DNA of 5,870 bases from Acholeplasmataceae bacterium. Lineage in GTDB: Bacteria > Bacillota_I > Bacilli_A > Acholeplasmatales > Acholeplasmataceae. The notes beneath the pieces are model-generated. The model saw only the letters and a program-made list of their open reading frames with translations, did no database searches and was not told the origin of the DNA. Position numbers and translations under genes: made by a program. Numbering within the stretch: the stretch's first letter is position 1; the number at the start of each line of letters is the position of its first letter. Shown here in pieces: positions 4,517 to 5,870 of this stretch. Where the stretch lies: assembly GCA_030656435.1 (NCBI GenBank), contig JAUSOA010000121.1, forward strand, positions 1 to 5,870, read 5' to 3'.

Positions 4517-5870
4517 ATGTTCCTCTTAACCCTGGGTTTGCTTCATAGTAATTGAGTTGACTTTGAATATCATTGATCTTCGCATTAAAATACCATGAAG
4601 TATTTCTCAATCCAAAGCGTTTACTCATCATTGCACTTGAGACATCATCGTCATAAAGTGATTTTTGCATCTGAAATAATGTATTGAATCTTTCATGTGA
4701 AAATAGATTTTTTTCTTGGTCAATCAATTCTCTTAAGTATCCTTCATATTCAAGTTGGTATTCTGAAATTTTTAGAATCTTATCCACTAGAGGATGTGGG
4801 TAATTTTCAATATTTAGCATAGAGCCATTCAAGTTACCCCACTTATAAATATCGGCACCAACTGTCCAGTTAGAAAATACTTGTGCACCATCCCAGCCTT
4901 GACCAAGACCGTGATCATAATCATATGGAATCATCATCCATTTTCTGGTTGCACTATTTTGATAAAGATAGTAATTGTTTCCCATCGCTCTATAGTCATC
5001 AGGGTTACCTAATAGCACTCCAACAGCAAGATACTTTAAAAACATGGATACATCAAAATTAGCTTCTATATATTGTTTAAAATTGGTTCCATTTCTTTGA
5101 TTGATTTCTTTTATAAAGTTGATCAATTCAGTGTGATCATTAATCTTTTTATTCGTTTTCAAATCATATGCAGGTCTATAGTTAATTGAAGTATCCTTGA
5201 TTCCAATCGCATTCACATGGTAGCCAGCACCTAGATTTGCTGGACCAAATTGCTGCCATAAAGATTTATATAAATTCCCTTCAGCCTCCACCTTATCAAG
5301 TCTTTTTTGGATAAAAAGATTATCAATTGGCTCAAAAATCGTATAAATTCCATAGAAATGAGTCGTTTCTCCAATTTGAATATAAAATTTTGCAAGGGTC
5401 GTCTTTGCTGCAAATACTCCCATATCATTAAATAAGTCCATAGAGTACTTTTCTGTTAAGTAAGTATCATCATGATTTCTATTGAATTTCATATCGAGCT
5501 CTTCAACATCAAATACTCTTCTCTTTGAATTAGAAGGATTAAAATCAGCATTAAATTTGATTTTGAAGTGTGAAAGATTTGGTGAACCATCGTCATTTTG
5601 GATTCTTACTCGAGATAGATTTCCTCTAGTTCTAAAACCAATGTCTGTAATATGAACATTTCCTATTGAATCTGTGTAGATAACATCAGCCTTTGCATAA
5701 AAATCAGTTCTATAATTTCCAAATTGACTATGATAATTTCTCATTTCAAGATCTAGGTTATCCCATTCATCTTCTGTGATGACAATTGTAAAGGATTTTT
5801 CAACCTCATCATTAAATAATCTATCAAAATCGACTGGTATAGCTATCGGTAAATCAACTGGTGGAGCACC
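4515..5870 (-). CDS. CotH-like kinase-fold protein (5' end outside the window)
   Basis: The frame is open from the right edge to TAA at 4515, giving 451 visible residues. The ATG at 5744 is internal: 42 in-frame codons precede it, including FTIVITEDEWDNL (27-39), which is the usual opening strand of this family. CotH hallmarks follow in order: GFRTRGNLSR (78-87), FKIKFNADF (102-110), FDVEELDMKF (120-129), YLTEKYSMDLFNDMGV (137-152), FYGIYTIFEPIDNLFI (172-187), LLGNPDDYRAMGNNYYLYQN (286-305) and MMIPYDYDHGLGQGWDG (312-328). In studied CotH proteins an Asp-rich segment like YDYDHG binds metal and ATP, and the proteins phosphorylate spore-coat or secreted substrates. Activity here is inferred. 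The missing N-terminus would show whether it is exported or a lipoprotein, as most relatives outside spores are. The C-terminus ends soon after the kinase-like domain, with no anchor or repeat. No spore-coat gene is visible beside it. Confidence 0.85.
   Translation of the reverse strand, partial: GAPPVDLPIAIPVDFDRLFNDEVEKSFTIVITEDEWDNLDLEMRNYHSQFGNYRTDFYAKADVIYTDSIGNVHITDIGFRTRGNLSRVRIQNDDGSPNLSHFKIKFNADFNPSNSKRRVFDVEELDMKFNRNHDDTYLTEKYSMDLFNDMGVFAAKTTLAKFYIQIGETTHFYGIYTIFEPIDNLFIQKRLDKVEAEGNLYKSLWQQFGPANLGAGYHVNAIGIKDTSINYRPAYDLKTNKKINDHTELINFIKEINQRNGTNFKQYIEANFDVSMFLKYLAVGVLLGNPDDYRAMGNNYYLYQNSATRKWMMIPYDYDHGLGQGWDGAQVFSNWTVGADIYKWGNLNGSMLNIENYPHPLVDKILKISEYQLEYEGYLRELIDQEKNLFSHERFNTLFQMQKSLYDDDVSSAMMSKRFGLRNTSWYFNAKINDIQSQLNYYEANPGLRGT

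Noticed and set aside
5231..5428. Second minus-strand frame inside the CotH-like gene
   Set aside because: It is a shifted-frame shadow with no SD; the CotH frame is continuous through the region with conserved motifs on both sides, so no frameshift is implied.

Overview
The window is AT-rich and tightly packed, and every gene I can support is on the minus strand. All 19 tryptophan codons in the called genes are TGG and no frame contains an internal TGA. The organism therefore uses the standard bacterial code, unlike Mycoplasma or Spiroplasma. The gene set, the Shine-Dalgarno (SD) sites, the TATAAT promoters and the hairpin-plus-U terminators suggest an AT-rich Bacillota or an Acholeplasma-like mollicute. 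This placement is inference; no marker gene here fixes the taxon.

Layout in transcription order, from right to left: (1) a CotH-like kinase-fold protein whose start lies beyond the right edge (5870-4515), closed by a GNRA-capped terminator. (2) A promoter, then a thioredoxin-reductase-like ferredoxin/flavodoxin-NADP reductase (4345-3398), followed by a small DUF3052-like gene (3330-2959). The RBS of the small gene lies at the foot of a long hairpin. (3) A strong extended -10 promoter and a three-helix membrane protein of the UPF0316 (DUF5698/DUF2179) family (2904-2341). (4) tRNA-Val(GAC) with its own promoter and terminator (2292-2218). (5) A single-domain rhodanese (2114-1776) with a terminator. 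(6) A two-gene operon of a Maa-type sugar O-acetyltransferase (1659-1051) and a DUF2161 PD-(D/E)XK-like protein (1041-388), with a promoter and a terminator. (7) The first 96 codons of an NfnA/SudB-type FAD/NAD-binding electron-transfer subunit (289-1), which runs off the left edge and has its own promoter.

Three of the genes deal with redox or sulfur chemistry: the ferredoxin-NADP reductase, the NfnA/SudB-like subunit and the rhodanese. They sit in separate transcription units, so a joint pathway is only a possibility. The rest looks like ordinary housekeeping and accessory content. I see no mobile element, CRISPR array, toxin-antitoxin pair or defence system, and no gene-free stretch longer than about 170 bases. 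The points most worth a second look are the hairpin over the DUF3052-like gene's RBS, a possible leaderless six-codon ORF ahead of the NfnA-like gene, an Asp-to-Asn change in the FAD motif of the reductase, G37 in tRNA-Val, and the CotH-type kinase fold in a possibly non-sporulating lineage.
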